A stretch of DNA of 64,000 bases from Dicaeum eximium (lineage: Eukaryota > Chordata > Aves > Passeriformes > Dicaeidae). Positions 38,741 to 51,559 of the stretch are shown piece after piece. Numbering within the stretch: the first letter of the stretch is position 1; every line of letters starts with the position of its first letter. The position numbers and the translations under genes are program-made. The DNA lies in contig VWZP01006690.1 of assembly GCA_013396995.1 (NCBI GenBank), positions 1-64,000 of the forward strand, given 5' to 3'. The notes below the pieces were generated by a model. That model had not been told where the DNA came from and ran no database searches. It saw only the letters and a program-made list of their open reading frames with translations.

Positions 38741-40670
38741 ATTCATAATGGTTCTGTGACATTCAGAGAATATTAACAAATTAAAAGGACAAGCCACATG
38801 TAGAACTGGAAACAGCTCTTTCAGGGAGAGATAGGTACAACTTGGTGATTATTCAGATTACAGCTCTCTAAATGAAACAGCTCACTCCAAAATCAAAGCA
38901 GAACTTTACAGACTCTCTTTGTAACACATGACAGGTCTGTCAGCGATTGCAACTGCACACCCTGGGCTGAAATGAGAGCAGGCATCATCTACATTCTGTC
39001 ATTTGTTTCAAGCAGAAGACACCTGTATGCTATAGAAAATCATTCACTCAATGACTGAAAATGGAAACAGATGGAGTTGGGTAAAACACACAAAGCCCAG
39101 TTTGACAGCACAGAAAGGAACAATTTCAGTCCACTGGAGAGGAAACACCTCTTTAATGACAAAATTAAGGATTTAAGAGCAGAGTCCAGTTGCACAGTCA
39201 TTTATTCAAAAAATGTCATGAGATAATAAATAGAAACTGCCTTTGGTAATATTCCTCCCTGTTGAGGGGCTAGGACAAGGGGGATGCACAACTGAAGCCT
39301 GATCTTGAAGATGAATATGATGCTCCTGGGAATTTCCCCACCTTGCATAAAGATCCAGTTCAGAACTAGAGATAGGGAGAAAATTCAAAGTGCAACAAAA
39401 GCTCCTAGGAATACTTGGGTGAGAACAAAAGAGGAAAGCTATACAAAAAACAGTGCAGGGAATTAAAAACCTCATGAAGGCAAGAGGAGCTGAGCTGTCC
39501 AGACAGCTAAATGTACCAGATTTCTGCAGAGGAGCCTTACATGGCATGGCTTCAAGGAAAATGGATGGATTCAGCTAGGGCACAGCAGAAGTCAAATCCA
39601 GGCTGACACAATATATATTCCAAGCACACCACTGCTGATTAACACAGTGCCAGTTGATCTATGTATTTGGCACTATCTTAAATGAACATCTAAATTTTTG
39701 AAGGGGGAAAATAAACACTCTTTACATAAAAAGAAAGATCTTAAAAAATGAAAATCAGTTAAGCTTCCCTTAAACCTCAGTCTCAAAATTGAAATGAGTT
39801 GCTGGGTTGCTTCAGAATGCCTTTAGCTTCCTAAGCATGGCTCATACTTTCAAGCAAGGCCAAATAAATGCCAGCAACAACAAACTTGAGCAAAAGTGGG
39901 CACTGGAAGGCACTTGCCTAGGAATTCACAGAGGGCAAAATGCTGATTTGAGAGCTGCAATGCAGTATTTATTGGCAGGGCTGTTGCTGTATTTCTTAGC
40001 GGCACTGACCCCAGAAAATCATGTCAGAACCTGGAATTTAGGATTTTCATGGTCTGTAAAATCACAGGGTAAATACCCAACCTTCAACAACCCAAAGCAT
40101 TTTCAGCCCCATAAAGCATTATTGAACTTTCGACCATTTAGAAGAACAGATCCCATTCTTAATATTGCCCTGATGCATTATTGAAGAAAAAGGGGTCCAC
40201 CTCATCACACACCACCAAACCTTACATAAGGCTGGCTGGGTTAAACACCCACGAGTCACTTTGCATTTAAAGGATGTGCTCTCACACAGCAATGTGACCC
40301 AGGATGCCACAGTACTCCCAGGAAAGCCTGTGTACTTCTGCAGACTTCCCGAATCTCCTGTGCTATGTGACATGAACAGTGATGAGATTCATAGGACTTC
40401 TCCCCATAATGTAAATATCAGCACAGCCTGAGTGATTTGGGGCAGGGACAGTCTTTCCTTCAAGGGCAGCAGAGTTTTGTCTGCATGTATGAAAGCCTGG
40501 CACAATGGCATCCAAAACTCTGCTCCAGAGCGAAAATAAGGGCCGAGAGGTGGCGTGGATTTCTCTTACTGATACAGATAGAACTGCGTAAGACCTACTG
40601 TACACTGTTCACCGTTTTTCTCGTGTCCAACTGATTCTCTTTGTCCCCTCTCCCTTTTGACCCCAAACAG

Positions 40671-41038
40671 CCGACAAAGTCAACGATGACTTCTACAGCA
40701 AGCGGCGGCACCTGGCGGAGCTGGCGGCCAAGGGGAGCCTGCCGCTGCACCCGGTGCGCCTGGACGAGGAGCGCGCCTACACCATCGACAGCGGGCTCAC
40801 CCGCCAGAACGGCAAATCCAGGCTGGGCAAGATACACACACACCCCCTGGGCTACAACTCCCACTACAAGACCTGGGATCCCAACGACCCGTCCCTGAGG
40901 CGGCAGGCGTTCCCAAGCAAGGGCAAGCACGGCATGGGAGACCCGACGCTAAGTGACCCGCTGACCACCCGCAGCCAGCACTACTTGGGCCCACAGCCAT
41001 ACTTCATAACCAACAGCAAGACAGAAGTAACTGTTTGA
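40671..41038 (+). CDS. SHISA9: SHISA9 terminal coding exon and stop
   Basis: This exon encodes the last 121 complete residues of the SHISA9 cytoplasmic tail, plus the two bases that finish the split Ala codon. It opens with ADKVNDDFYSKRRHLAELAA and LPLHPVR, has a central region with WDPNDPSLRRQAF, and ends PQPYFITNSKTEVTV before TGA at 41036-41038. The start and end are close to mammalian SHISA9 as I recall it, while the middle (after LPLHPVR, about DEERAYTIDSG to KIHTHPLGY) looks diverged. The final EVTV is the PDZ ligand by which this protein is reported to bind synaptic scaffolds such as PSD-95 and PICK1. The acceptor is CCCCAAACAG ending at 40670. The 5' half is GC- and CpG-rich compared with the AT-rich intron. 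There is no frameshift or premature stop, so the gene looks intact here. Confidence 0.93.
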
Positions 41039-43199
41039 GTTCCTTTTCTTTCTCTTTTCTTTTTTTTTTTTCTAATGAAATCCTTTAAAAACCACATGCA
41101 AATGTATACACAACACAAACACTCAACCAAAAGGCAAAAAAAAAAAAAAAATTAAACAACAACAAAAAAAAAGGAAACAGAAGGAAGGGACTTCCACCTG
41201 GACACTTGGTATCCAGCCAGCTGTAGGCCGAAGAGTGGGTTAATACCATTCAGCAATACACACTGAAGGTTGAATTATAAACTCCATTTCTATTTCACAA
41301 TGGAACACAAACCCTCGTGACTAAATTTTTTTACTTGAAACTAAAATCCATGATGAGAAGTAGCACAATATAGGGAAACTTTATGTCTGCTTAAACATTT
41401 ACACTATGTTCCTGCCTTGAGACAGAGGAAGAGAGAGAGAACAATATACTGTAATATATTATTTCAGAGAGGAATTTTGTATAAAACCTATTAACAATCA
41501 CTAGACCTGTGAAAAACTGAGAGGAAACATCTTGGGACGATCCCTAACATCTATTGTTGTACTTTCACATCATCCTATAGAGAACGCAAAAAATATATAT
41601 ACAATAAGGGACAAAGACACTTTCACAAGGAATTTATAAAGACTGTTATGATTAAGAGCATATGGGACCTTTCTGGCTGGTAGAGAATTCTGCAGAATGA
41701 TAACAGCAGAAGATTTCATTTCCGTTCACTTCGTTTGATTTGAAATTTTTGGGAACCTTCAAAATAAGAAGAGACACTTCACATGACACAGAAAGCTGCT
41801 GGGGGAAAAAGGGCATCAGAATATTCCCTCTCAGTCCTCCTGTTTTCAGGCAGATGGTAACAATTCTCACTTTGCAGACTGTCAGGATTTTTTCTTCACC
41901 TAAATGTTTTGCCTATCTTCAACTGCTTCAGACTGAAATTAAGCGTGGGTGGTGCCTTTACTGTATTACTATTGTTCAATGACAGTCTTGTTCTTCAAAG
42001 TGACCCCTCTGTTCCTTTAAGCTATTTCCTCATGTTTTGCTAAGGATGACAAGGCTTCTGCCCTGCTCAGCCTCCTCTGTTTGTTCCAAAAGGAAAGTGG
42101 ACTACATCTCCATGCAGTGGTTGCACAGTCAAGACTATTTAGTTAGCCCCTTCATGTTCCCAATTTCAACTTCTCCTCTCTAGTCTCTCATTTTGTATTT
42201 GCTTTTAGCCATGGTAGCTCTCTGTAGTTCAAGTAAATGTTATCTGGTATATTGTCTCTATCGTTTGGCTTTCTCTAGTGGCGTTCCCTCTTGGTGGGCT
42301 GTGTGGTGGAAGAGGCTGGTCCAGCCTCAAACATCAGAGATCTGGGGTTAAACTAAACAAACAATCGGACTCGTGGTCTTGACTGTGGTTCTGATGAGCA
42401 GGATGCCTTGTTTGTGTGAGCAAAACCACTCGAACCAGGCACTGGTAGCAAACTCACACTCCTGCGCCTGTAAAGGCTTCAGCACATCCACAGAGAGACA
42501 GAGCTGGGATGGGATGGCAGGCAATGAATTCAGTCTTTCAGTCAATTCCTGCCCTTCCCCCAGCACAAATCACTTGGCTAAATCCCAACTGGCTGTCCTA
42601 CTACAGTTGCATTCTCACCAGCTGTCAATTCTTCGGGAGATTAGGTCTGGAAGAGTATTCAGGGAGGAGTGAGAACTGTTACGTTGTAAGAAGAATTGGA
42701 AGTGGCATTTCTTACTGTACTCAACTGACTGTCAGTGCTTCTGCTTAGTCAAGGATGCAAGGGCTAAGATTTTGAAATCTGGTTAAATGGAGATACCTTT
42801 TTTTTAGCTATATCAAGATTGATTTGCATCCTGAGAGCACCGGTATCTCTCCATAAGTGTGCTGCTAAATTTTATGATCATATGTTTTAAGACTATCAGA
42901 AGTGGACAAAGCCCACAAGACAAATAATTTGCACACAACCCAGACTCTCCACTATCTTATTTTATTCCTTTAATCTTTATTGCCTTCACAACTGGCTGAC
43001 TTAATTTGACCCTTTATGGAATGTTGCTGTTAATCCATATGCTTTAGATACACATTACAGCTGCACTCTAATTCACACAGGTTTCGTGTAACTTGAGCAT
43101 ATTTTATGTGGAAATATTTTAGTAACTGTATGTTCTGTAAGTAAACCCGTGTTAATACTTGTTAACTACAGAGTTTATGATACCAATAATACTTCCTAC

Positions 43200-43205
43200 A
43201 ATAAA
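43200..43205 (+). promoter_or_regulatory. SHISA9: Poly(A) signal AATAAA (proximal)
   Basis: A canonical AATAAA is followed immediately by a GU-rich stretch (TGTTTGTTTG), the normal arrangement for cleavage and polyadenylation. It lies about 2.16 kb after the stop codon. Confidence 0.6.
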
Positions 43206-43281
43206 ATGTTTGTTTGTTTTTTAAGAATGTTTATTTGTAAACATATGTATTCACTATATTACTATGAATTTCTTACCTGGC

Positions 43282-43287
43282 AATAAA
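43282..43287 (+). promoter_or_regulatory. SHISA9: Poly(A) signal AATAAA (distal)
   Basis: A second canonical AATAAA lies 82 bases after the first. A CR1 fragment starts about 190 bases downstream, so the transcript probably ends before it. Confidence 0.6.
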
Positions 43288-43475
43288 ACTGATTCTAAGT
43301 GAATCCAGCTTGCTGGCTCATTCCTAAACTTGTATCACTGGGCCAATTTTTGAGTCTAAACTGAGCTTTTGGAACATCTCACTGCAGCCAGTGGGATCCA
43401 TATCAGCACAAAGGATGGTTTGCCTCTGCCAGTGTGAACAAGGGGTTCTTTGGAAATCACCTGCATTATGGAGAA

Positions 43476-43528
43476 GCTGGGTGATGCTTGAGGCTCCTTC
43501 CAGGCCCAACCATTGTGTGATTCTCTGA
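43476..43528 (+). mobile_element. CR1 LINE 3' end fragment
   Basis: A GCTGGGTGATGCTTGAGGCTC segment, then CTTCCAGGCCCAACCATT, then GTGTGATTCTCTGA match the terminal block and tail of bird CR1. The body upstream (from about 43330) may also belong to it but is too diverged to call. Confidence 0.7.
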
Positions 43529-44155
43529 CTGCCTGTTACATGCACTGTAACACAAGGTACACAGGGATTGCCAATATTTCAAAGCTGCATGTGTCCTGTA
43601 AGCCTCCAGGCACCACACACACCTTGTGCCACTTGATCAGGTAATTAATGTTTTGAGGAAAAACAACAAAAAGATAAACGTGCCCGAGGGCAGAGGCTGA
43701 TCCTTGTGAATGCATGGGAGTTCTGCAATAAGCTTCAGACACGTCCAAGCATTGCAACTACTCAGTGAGAGCAAATGAAACACTGATGTATACTGCTTCC
43801 AAAATTTTTTACATTGATTAAAGATCCTGTACACAACATCTGTGTACCAAGTCTGCTGGAAAAGAAAGTCCTTACAGGCTTTTAGTAGTGCTAATGGCTT
43901 GTAAAGATGACAGAACATTGGTAGAGTAGGGGGTTTGGGTAGCTTCTTCTGCTCTCTTTGCTAAAATGATAGTGAATAAATTTAAGAAGAAGAAACAGGG
44001 AGTCAGGAAACCCAGCTTTAGAATGCACTTACTGCACAACCTGGTGCAAAATCTTTAGACAGTTTATCAGCCTTTGGAAGCCATGACACATTATCAGAGG
44101 GAAAACATCAATTCAAAAGTCTCCAGAGTTATCCTTTTTACATAGAAGAAAAATC

Positions 44156-44187
44156 TCATTTTCAATATATTCATTTTCAATATATTC
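44156..44187 (+). repeat. Short 15-base tandem duplication
   Basis: Two identical copies of TCATTTTCAATATAT lie side by side, followed by TC. This is a recent local duplication of AT-rich sequence. Confidence 0.85.
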
Positions 44188-46778
44188 CTTTATGAGTCCC
44201 AGGAAATTGTCCATAAAAGCCCCATTTTTGTTACAGGAGCATTCCCTGCCTCAGGTACAACTACAGAAACAAACTCTTTCTGCCAGAAGGCTTAGGAGAG
44301 ACATACAGAGTTTGCTCAGTGCCAGAAAAATTCTGGGCAGCCTTGTGACCCACAGGGAAGCCTGGGGAGCCCAATGGGACACAAGCCTAACCTGCAGTAG
44401 ACACAAGTTGCTCCACCACCAGCCCATCTATGCACATGTTGTTTCTAGAAGCAAGTTCCTGACTGGAATCACAGATGGCAAAAGGGCCAACTGCTCTACT
44501 AATGGAAGTGTCTCAGCATAGCTTTTGTTCTTTCAGGTACATGAAAACCTCCAAAGAAAACCCACTGGAATGTGATTTTGTGTTTCCATGTGGTTTTTCT
44601 CTTATGACAGCTGGACCCTTTTGACACCACCAGCAAGAGCAGCACTGGGCTCCCATCAGCACTTCTTCCATAAGGCTCTTTGATCCTAACACAGACTACA
44701 AACAGAGAAGTGCAGTGTCAAGAAAGGATGGTGTTCCTGTACAGAGCTACAGAGTCTGAAAGCCCAAAGGCTTCTGCTTTAGAGCCCTTTCCCCTGGAAA
44801 CATATGTTCTCATGACTAAATCTTTAGAGCATGATCCTTAGCTCACACAAACTGAAGATGTGATGGCTTATATAAATAGAGGATCAGGTCTCAGGAGATC
44901 TTACACTACGAGGTGTCCCCATGACTCACAACTTTAGGTTTTAGTAGATCTGGGAAAAGACTCATGCTCTGCTCTGTTCTTATAGAATGGTTATTGAATT
45001 TTGGGTACTAAATAAATAACCCTAGTCCAGAAATCCCTTTTGCACACAATCCTGAGCACTTCATTTAATCCTGGTCTCTATACTTGAATACATGAAGGAC
45101 TTTGAGTGATATAGTCTTCACTGTAATTATATCATCTTTCTATTTGGCATAGATAATTTTATTTTGCTAAAAACAGTTATGACAGGCAATATTATTGTAT
45201 TACACCATATAATCTCATATATCATCTGCTGCTGCAAATGTGATCATAGGATGAGTACCACATTACCAAAAAATGAACACTGTTATTTTTTTCAGTAGGA
45301 AAGTCATACAGCTCTATTTTGAAAAGCATCTGTAAAGCAACCTTGGAATTCATGCTTCATGCTTTAGATATTTCTAGACTCAAATTTTGCTCAGCCTGCA
45401 AGCTAGGTGAGTCCTCATACCTGCCAACTTGATCAGTAACATTAGCATCAAACCAGGCATTTCCTCCCCATCCAGGTGCACTGATGAAAGCCAAGACCAA
45501 ATTAGGGTACTGGTTATACCCCACATCTGCACAAAAGCTGCTGTCATACAAATGCAACTGAGGGATGCAGCAAACACTGCTGCAGAAGATGCACCATGAA
45601 GAGATTGACATACCTCTTTCAGCTGGGCAACCCCTATCATGTTAGCAAAGCATAAGAGAGATGTATTTGTGCCCAGTGACAGCCCTTTGTGACAGCCTGA
45701 TCCTAGTTCTGGGCATTCTTCCTATGTCAGAATCTGCCAAATAAACAATTCTGAACAGGCCATGCTCCCTTCTCATCCCACAGCCACTCTTCTAACAAGA
45801 TAATGGTGTTGCTCAGCAGCAAGGTGTTCTCTCTTAAATTTCATTTTTCACCTTCAGAGCTAAGGGACCCATTCAGGCAAGGGGAAGCTTTGGATTCAGA
45901 CTAACCTGGGGCTAAGTTCAGAATCCCCATCCATTACTGCTGCTCCCATTTCACAGAGCAGAAAAGAATAAGATGCAATTTGTACCTAAGTTCATGAGGC
46001 ACTGCTGTACTAAGTCAGGTCCTTCATGGATGCATGAAGAGGCTCTGTACCTCTCTTTCTCTGCAGGGAACCTGAAGCTAATTTTTCATCCCCAAGCAAT
46101 CAGGTGAAAGGTTTTATTTTTTATTAGTAAAGCTAGAATTCAGACATAGAATTCAGTTTTTGTCTCTGCATTTTGTAATACACTGCTACACACAGTTGCA
46201 TCTTGTCTAATTTAGTCAACTCTAGCTGCCTTCACCAGGAAAGTTCTCCTGCTTTTACATGGTAGTAGGCACTGTTGCTCATTAATAGGGCGGGCAGAAT
46301 TCACCTTCTGAACCTGCACATCAAGCCTTGTGTGCATCCCTCACAATAAATACAGCTGGGAGAACAATATGTTATCAAAAGTGATGATTTTAAATCAAGA
46401 GAGAACGTCAGGTAGTGTTGCTGTTGTTTAATCTGAGTTTGAGCTACAAACAAGAACTGAAAACCAGTAATAGTCACAAGCCTTTCAGTGGTCACTGGCA
46501 GCATTATTTGATAAGGAAACAAGTCCTCCCCAGTGAAGCCACTGACACTCCCTGAGCAGAAGCACGTTCTTCTTTTCACTGCATGCAGCAGTTGGCCTCA
46601 AGTTCACTCTCTGGGATTTGGGCTTACACTGACAATTTGATCACAGTAGTTGTTATTAGAGAGACTTTGGCCAATTTCAGTGAATGTATTCCTTAAAGTA
46701 AATAATCCCCAGAGGAAAGAGTGCTTTACCTGCTACTTGCTATTTCTTTAAGCAACAGAAACATTGCAAAAACTCGGA

Positions 46779-46846
46779 TGGGGAGCTGGAACTAGATGAT
46801 CCTTAAGGCCCCTTCCAATACAAGCTGTTTTATGATTCTATGATTA
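46779..46846 (+). mobile_element. CR1 LINE 3' end fragment
   Basis: This is the best preserved CR1 tail in the window: GGAACTAGATGATCCTTAAG, then GGCCCCTTCCAATACAAGC, then TATGATTCTATGAT. The direct TATGATTCTATGAT tail is the hallmark of CR1 3' ends. Only the last 70 or so bases are recognisable. Confidence 0.85.
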
Positions 46847-48176
46847 ACGGTGCTTTTGTTTCTGTGCCGCAAGTGAAGAGAAGCTAGGCTTTGCTTTGTC
46901 CTTACAGGGGTAAGAGAGCTCAGGGACAGCTGCTTTTCTTCCTCTTTTCAAGGCAGAGTTACAGTTCAGCAGGAGTTTTTCATACACATCCTGCAGGAGA
47001 CTGCCCTGCCTACTGAGCACAGAAGCAGCCTGTTGACTCCCTCATATAGTAGGAGAGAAAAAAACATGCAGTTGAAAGACAAAGGTAGACTGGGCTACTG
47101 TGGCCTCAGTACTGGCTTTGCAAGTTAGCTGCTGCTTTCCACCAGCCCTTTGGAGAGGTCAGGAGAACTGTGTGGTATTTTCACAGCTGATGCTCTCCAG
47201 TGAACTCCTGCAGCCTTCTTGAGCACCACCTTACACACAGCACCTCACCTGGGCTCTCACCTTCCATGCCAAAGCAGCAGTCTTGGGGAACAACCCTGCT
47301 TGTGCACACCTGTGTGCACAGACACATTTTACATCACTTGAGCTTTGGAGCTTGACTCCCTGAATCGTTTGTGTTTGCAGCACCATCGAAGGGTAACACT
47401 GATTTGGAAAACCCACCTAACTGCCTCACTACATTTTAGGGGCCTTATTTCAGTTTTGAAGATGGGATTTATATCCCTAATTTACTTTAGTGCTTTTCAA
47501 AATTAAATACTGAAGAATGTGACGTTCTACAGAAGAGACAGTCTAAAGTTTAGGGATGAAATGTGTCCTTTAGGGCTGTAATGTATTTTGCCATTACTGC
47601 TTGGGGAATAATACTAAGGATGATAGAGAGCAACTTGACAGGATTCATTAAGGCAGAGACAGCATGTGTATGCTGTGATGCACAGGACTCTGCACATGTC
47701 TGCCTATGCAGAGCAAACTGTTCTGGTTTTTACTAACCGTGATTTATGAGTTTGTTTTTGTGGTTCTGTCTTTTTTGTGTGTGTGTGTTCAAAGATGAAT
47801 CTAAAAAGCACAACGCTGAGAGTGCTCCTAACAAAGGTGCCCTGTTGAACACAGCAAGTGGCACAACATTGTACAGCCTGGCTGTGACAGCAAAGGCCCC
47901 GAGCCCGCACTGCTGAGTTAGTGGCAGGACTGTCAGCGTGTGCAAAACCAAAACCCGCAGACAACACACATCCACTCTTTGATATGCACAACTTTTAGAC
48001 TCCACTAGAAGTGATTTTTCTCAACCTGACATCAACTAAATGGTACAGAAAAGGAAATGCAGCAGATACACCACAGGATTGCACAGATCTTCTAGACTGA
48101 GTTACAGCTGAGACTGCAGTTCAACAAAATAATGGCTGCAACATTGCCTTGTAGCAAACCACAGTTATCCTGCCAG

Positions 48177-48196
48177 CATCTCATCTCATCTCATCT
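48177..48196 (+). repeat. (CATCT)4 microsatellite
   Basis: Four perfect units of CATCT. It is short and isolated. Confidence 0.85.
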
Positions 48197-49260
48197 CCCT
48201 GGATGTCTTGTACCTTTGACACAGCTCATAATGAGTAGGGAAGACTCCACTCTCAGGCTGTTGCTTGGCTTCAATGCACATTCAAAGTACTTGTGAAAGA
48301 CAGCTACTCCAGCCATTAGGATACTGAAGTCTGCATAAAGCCAAAGTGCAGGTATAAATCTTATCACCTTCTACAAACAGAAGCAAAATACATTGAATTT
48401 TGAGTCCCAGATACAATTCCCTTATGAATTTCTGCCTAGCTTCTTCAAACCCTCCCATATTCCACACTCTTTAGCTTCTTTGACTTTTAGTTAATATTTA
48501 GCTGCTGACCTAATGTTTTTCATGTTTCAACACAAAATGAGCATCAAAATAAATACTGGTATTCCATAGGCTGTTACTCCACTGTGTACAATGTATTATT
48601 AAATAATAATTTTATTAGGTGAAATATTCTCCAGAGACAGCAGTATTGGAGGAGCATTAGCAGGAAATTTCCCTGTCACCCCCAGATCTACTGATGATCA
48701 CTGTTCAGTTATCTTCGGGGTTGCACTTTGTTGACAGGTTAGTAATATTAAAATTTACTTTTTTAAGAGCTCTTATATACACTATAAAATCTATTCTCCC
48801 ACTTTAACATGTTTCCTTTCAAAATAGGAAGACAATACACATATTTTCAATAAGATTGTGTCTTTATGGACTGTAAGTAAATATGTAGAAGAGAGGATAT
48901 GCTACACTTCAGTAAAGGGAAAATCTGGAGTGTTTCACCAGCTCAAATGCTATTCCCCATATCTATAATATCCCAGCCATAACCACTGTGTAACCACTTT
49001 CTCAAACAATAATAATACAGAGGTTGAAGTGCAGCCAATGCATTCAGGGAAAGAATTAGTCCATTTTCTAATAATGATTCCCAGTATGTTCTATTACCTT
49101 TGCTCACTCTTCAACTGTGACCACTGAGGATGGGTCAAGCTTCTGAGAAAAAAAAGAGAGTTACAAAACTGCATAGCTGTTCTGTGTGAAATATTACAGT
49201 AATCAACAGCCTTAAAAACTATTTTCCATTGTCTAATCTGACGAGAGGAAAAAAAAAAGT

Positions 49261-49290
49261 GTATATGTATGTATGTATGTATGTATGTAT
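49261..49290 (+). repeat. (GTAT)n microsatellite
   Basis: About six GTAT units form a nearly perfect tetranucleotide array between A-rich flanks. It is likely polymorphic. Confidence 0.9.
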
Positions 49291-51559
49291 ACAAACACAC
49301 AAGAAAAGAACAACCAAAAAAAAAGGGAAAAACATTGGCAAGACATCCTGGTGTGCAACTCCTGTTAACACTGCCAGCATCACAGAACACTCCCCAGGGA
49401 GCAGCTTACCAGCACCAGCAGAAGTAAGCTTGCATTGATCTGGTTAAGCAGCCAGAGGACATTACTTCATAAAGATGAAATGTTCTCCTTTCTCCTCTGC
49501 ACTGCTCCTGGGGACTGGATGGTTGATTCTGTTTGGCTGGTAAATTTGGGGTTTGTTAATGTCAGAATGGGCAGATTCCAGTCATCAACCAAAGTAGAGG
49601 AAAAACCAGATTACTAAAAAAAAAAAAACACTAGATAAGGGAAAGGTTACAAAGCTTCAGAAGTGACTTGGCTGCAGTAAGGAAAAACATATAGACTTGA
49701 TAGTACTGCCTGCTAATACGTAGAGAAGTTTTACACCATCTGCTAATTTCTCCTTTGTCAGCTGCACAAGGGAACCACATGAGAGACACTATAATAAACA
49801 GAGGTATTTTTTCTCCCTTGGACATCATAAGTCTCCAGAACCTGTGGCATATATGTTCACTTACACCCAAGCTGTTAATATATACAAGTGAGAAGAGAAC
49901 CAGTATTTTTATCAATGTGGAATAGCAGCTGAGACAGACAACACAACCTCCGCAGAGGGACAAATCCATATGTTACACAAGAATAGATGCCAGAAAAATA
50001 ATAGTGGCTGGGGCTTTTCTTGGAGAAAGGCATTTTAACTAGAGGTCAAAAAACTATTGCCCATAAAGACTCTGCAAAAGCAGACATAGCATGAGATCTT
50101 AAAAAAAACCCCCAAAACACAAGACATCTGGAAAATGCCTGCTTTACATTAAGCTCCTGCTTCTATTATCCAGTTAGGACACACACTTGGTTCTGCCAAA
50201 AGCCCTGCTATGCATATACTATATTTCTTGATCTTTTCTGTTGTCTAGTAAAGGTTTTTGAATTTGCTGCCAATTCAACCCCTGAAGCACAGATGGGAAT
50301 AAAAAGCATCTTATCTCCTAGCATACGATTCCGTATCATATTTTCTACTATTTTAAAGCTGTACAATCTCTCAAGCTGTATGACATGCCTGTTTCCCTTG
50401 GGAGACTATCTCATATACACCCAGAATCCTAATTCCTCCGTGCATATCTCTGTATGTGCGGCTTGAAGCTGTAAAAGAGAGGAGCTCTATTCTCTCAGCT
50501 CTTTTTGTCTTGTTCTTTCAGCAACAGGAGAATTGCCAGAAAGCTGTTTCATAAGGTTCTCATCCAAAACTTCAGACAAACTGGAATGTTAGCAGGGAAG
50601 GCACTTCTGGGGCTTTGTTGGTAAGCAGAGAAAATTTCTCCTGAGCATCTTGATAGAGGTGCAGATTTCTGCCCTGAGCCCACCCAGTGACATCTTAAAA
50701 GTCTGTGGCTCATTTAATGGTAAGGTCTCCAATCCAAAAGATGGTAAGTAGCAGTAAATATCATATACTTTATCAAGATTTCTTAATCTGGCTTGTGTCA
50801 TTTTCATAATAAATTAGGGAAATGTGAGTTAGATTAGCCTCCTGTAAAATTTTACTATAATGGAAGAACACAATTATCAGTACCCTTCTAATAAACCACA
50901 CAGAGGAATCAGGCAATATTCTTCAAAAGTTTGCTTTTGAAATGCATTTGTGTTTCATTATCTAAGTCAGTGAGGAAAAGTATTACATTTACATGTAACT
51001 CCTGTCTGCTCAAAAAAACAGGAAAACAATACAGGAATCAGAAAGTGTTGACCACATAGCATGGGAGCATGAACTAAACAGGATGGAGCACTGAGGATAT
51101 TGCACAGTATCACATACATAGCATTATTCTATATGATAGGTAGGAATGAGAGCATAGACAAATTAGTTTCAGAATAACAGTTCAGGCAGTAGACCTGCAA
51201 AACACAGGGCTTGGAATTCTAACACTGTAAAAGCTGCCTATGAGTCAAGAAATTCAGACAAGTCAAATACTAAAATCTTCCCACCTTGCTCAGATGTAAT
51301 AAAGCCTCAGTTAGAATATTGTCCCAACCCTTGGCCATCATTATGCCAGAGATACAAGGGTCAACTAGAAAGTACCGGGGAAGAAAAAAATTCAGTAAGA
51401 TGTTATTTTAATCAGTTATTACTTAAACAATCAGTATGAACAAGCAAAGGTGTAGAGAAAACTGTGAGGAAAACAATGGGAAAAAACTGCAGCTGTTTAT
51501 GCTGCAGAGCAGATAAGTGAAGAGGGGTATTATGTACAGATTACATATTCTGCAATAGA

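Larger units (their letters stand above)
23443..40670 (+). other. SHISA9: SHISA9 last coding intron
   Basis: A phase 1 intron of 17,228 bases starts with GTAAGTGA and ends in CCCCAAACAG after the pyrimidine-rich run CTCTTTGTCCCCTCTCCC. A plausible branch-point CTGAT lies at 40631-40635. Joining the flanking exons reads KAV-ADKVND in frame. Mammalian SHISA9 has, as I recall, a form with a short extra segment (containing a DGDWA motif) between these points. I saw no exon for it here, but a short exon could escape reading by eye. The intron holds a CR1 fragment, an old MIR/L2-like repeat and AT-rich stretches, and no other gene. Confidence 0.85.
41039..43305 (+). other. SHISA9: SHISA9 3' untranslated region
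   Basis: From the TGA codon to just past the last poly(A) signal, no open frame looks coding. Near its start there is a C/T-rich stretch, T runs and A-rich runs (41130-41180). The region has AT-rich segments but no repeat I recognise. The 3' end is placed from AATAAA at 43282 plus a usual 15-20 base offset, so it is approximate, and longer or shorter forms are possible. Confidence 0.65.

Noticed and set aside
39807..40184. Plus-strand open frame of 125 codons just before the last SHISA9 exon
   Set aside because: It has a plausible hydrophobic stretch, but no recognised family, no splice link to SHISA9 in frame and no promoter evidence. It is probably chance.
23287..41038. Assignment to SHISA6 or SHISA7 rather than SHISA9
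   Set aside because: Those paralogues also end in EVTV-like PDZ ligands, but the KELNKYASLK, KRRHLAELAAKG and PYFITNSKTEVTV segments match SHISA9.
47701..48005. Overlapping minus-strand open frames of 90-95 codons
   Set aside because: Two different frames are open over the same bases with no recognisable product. They look like chance frames.
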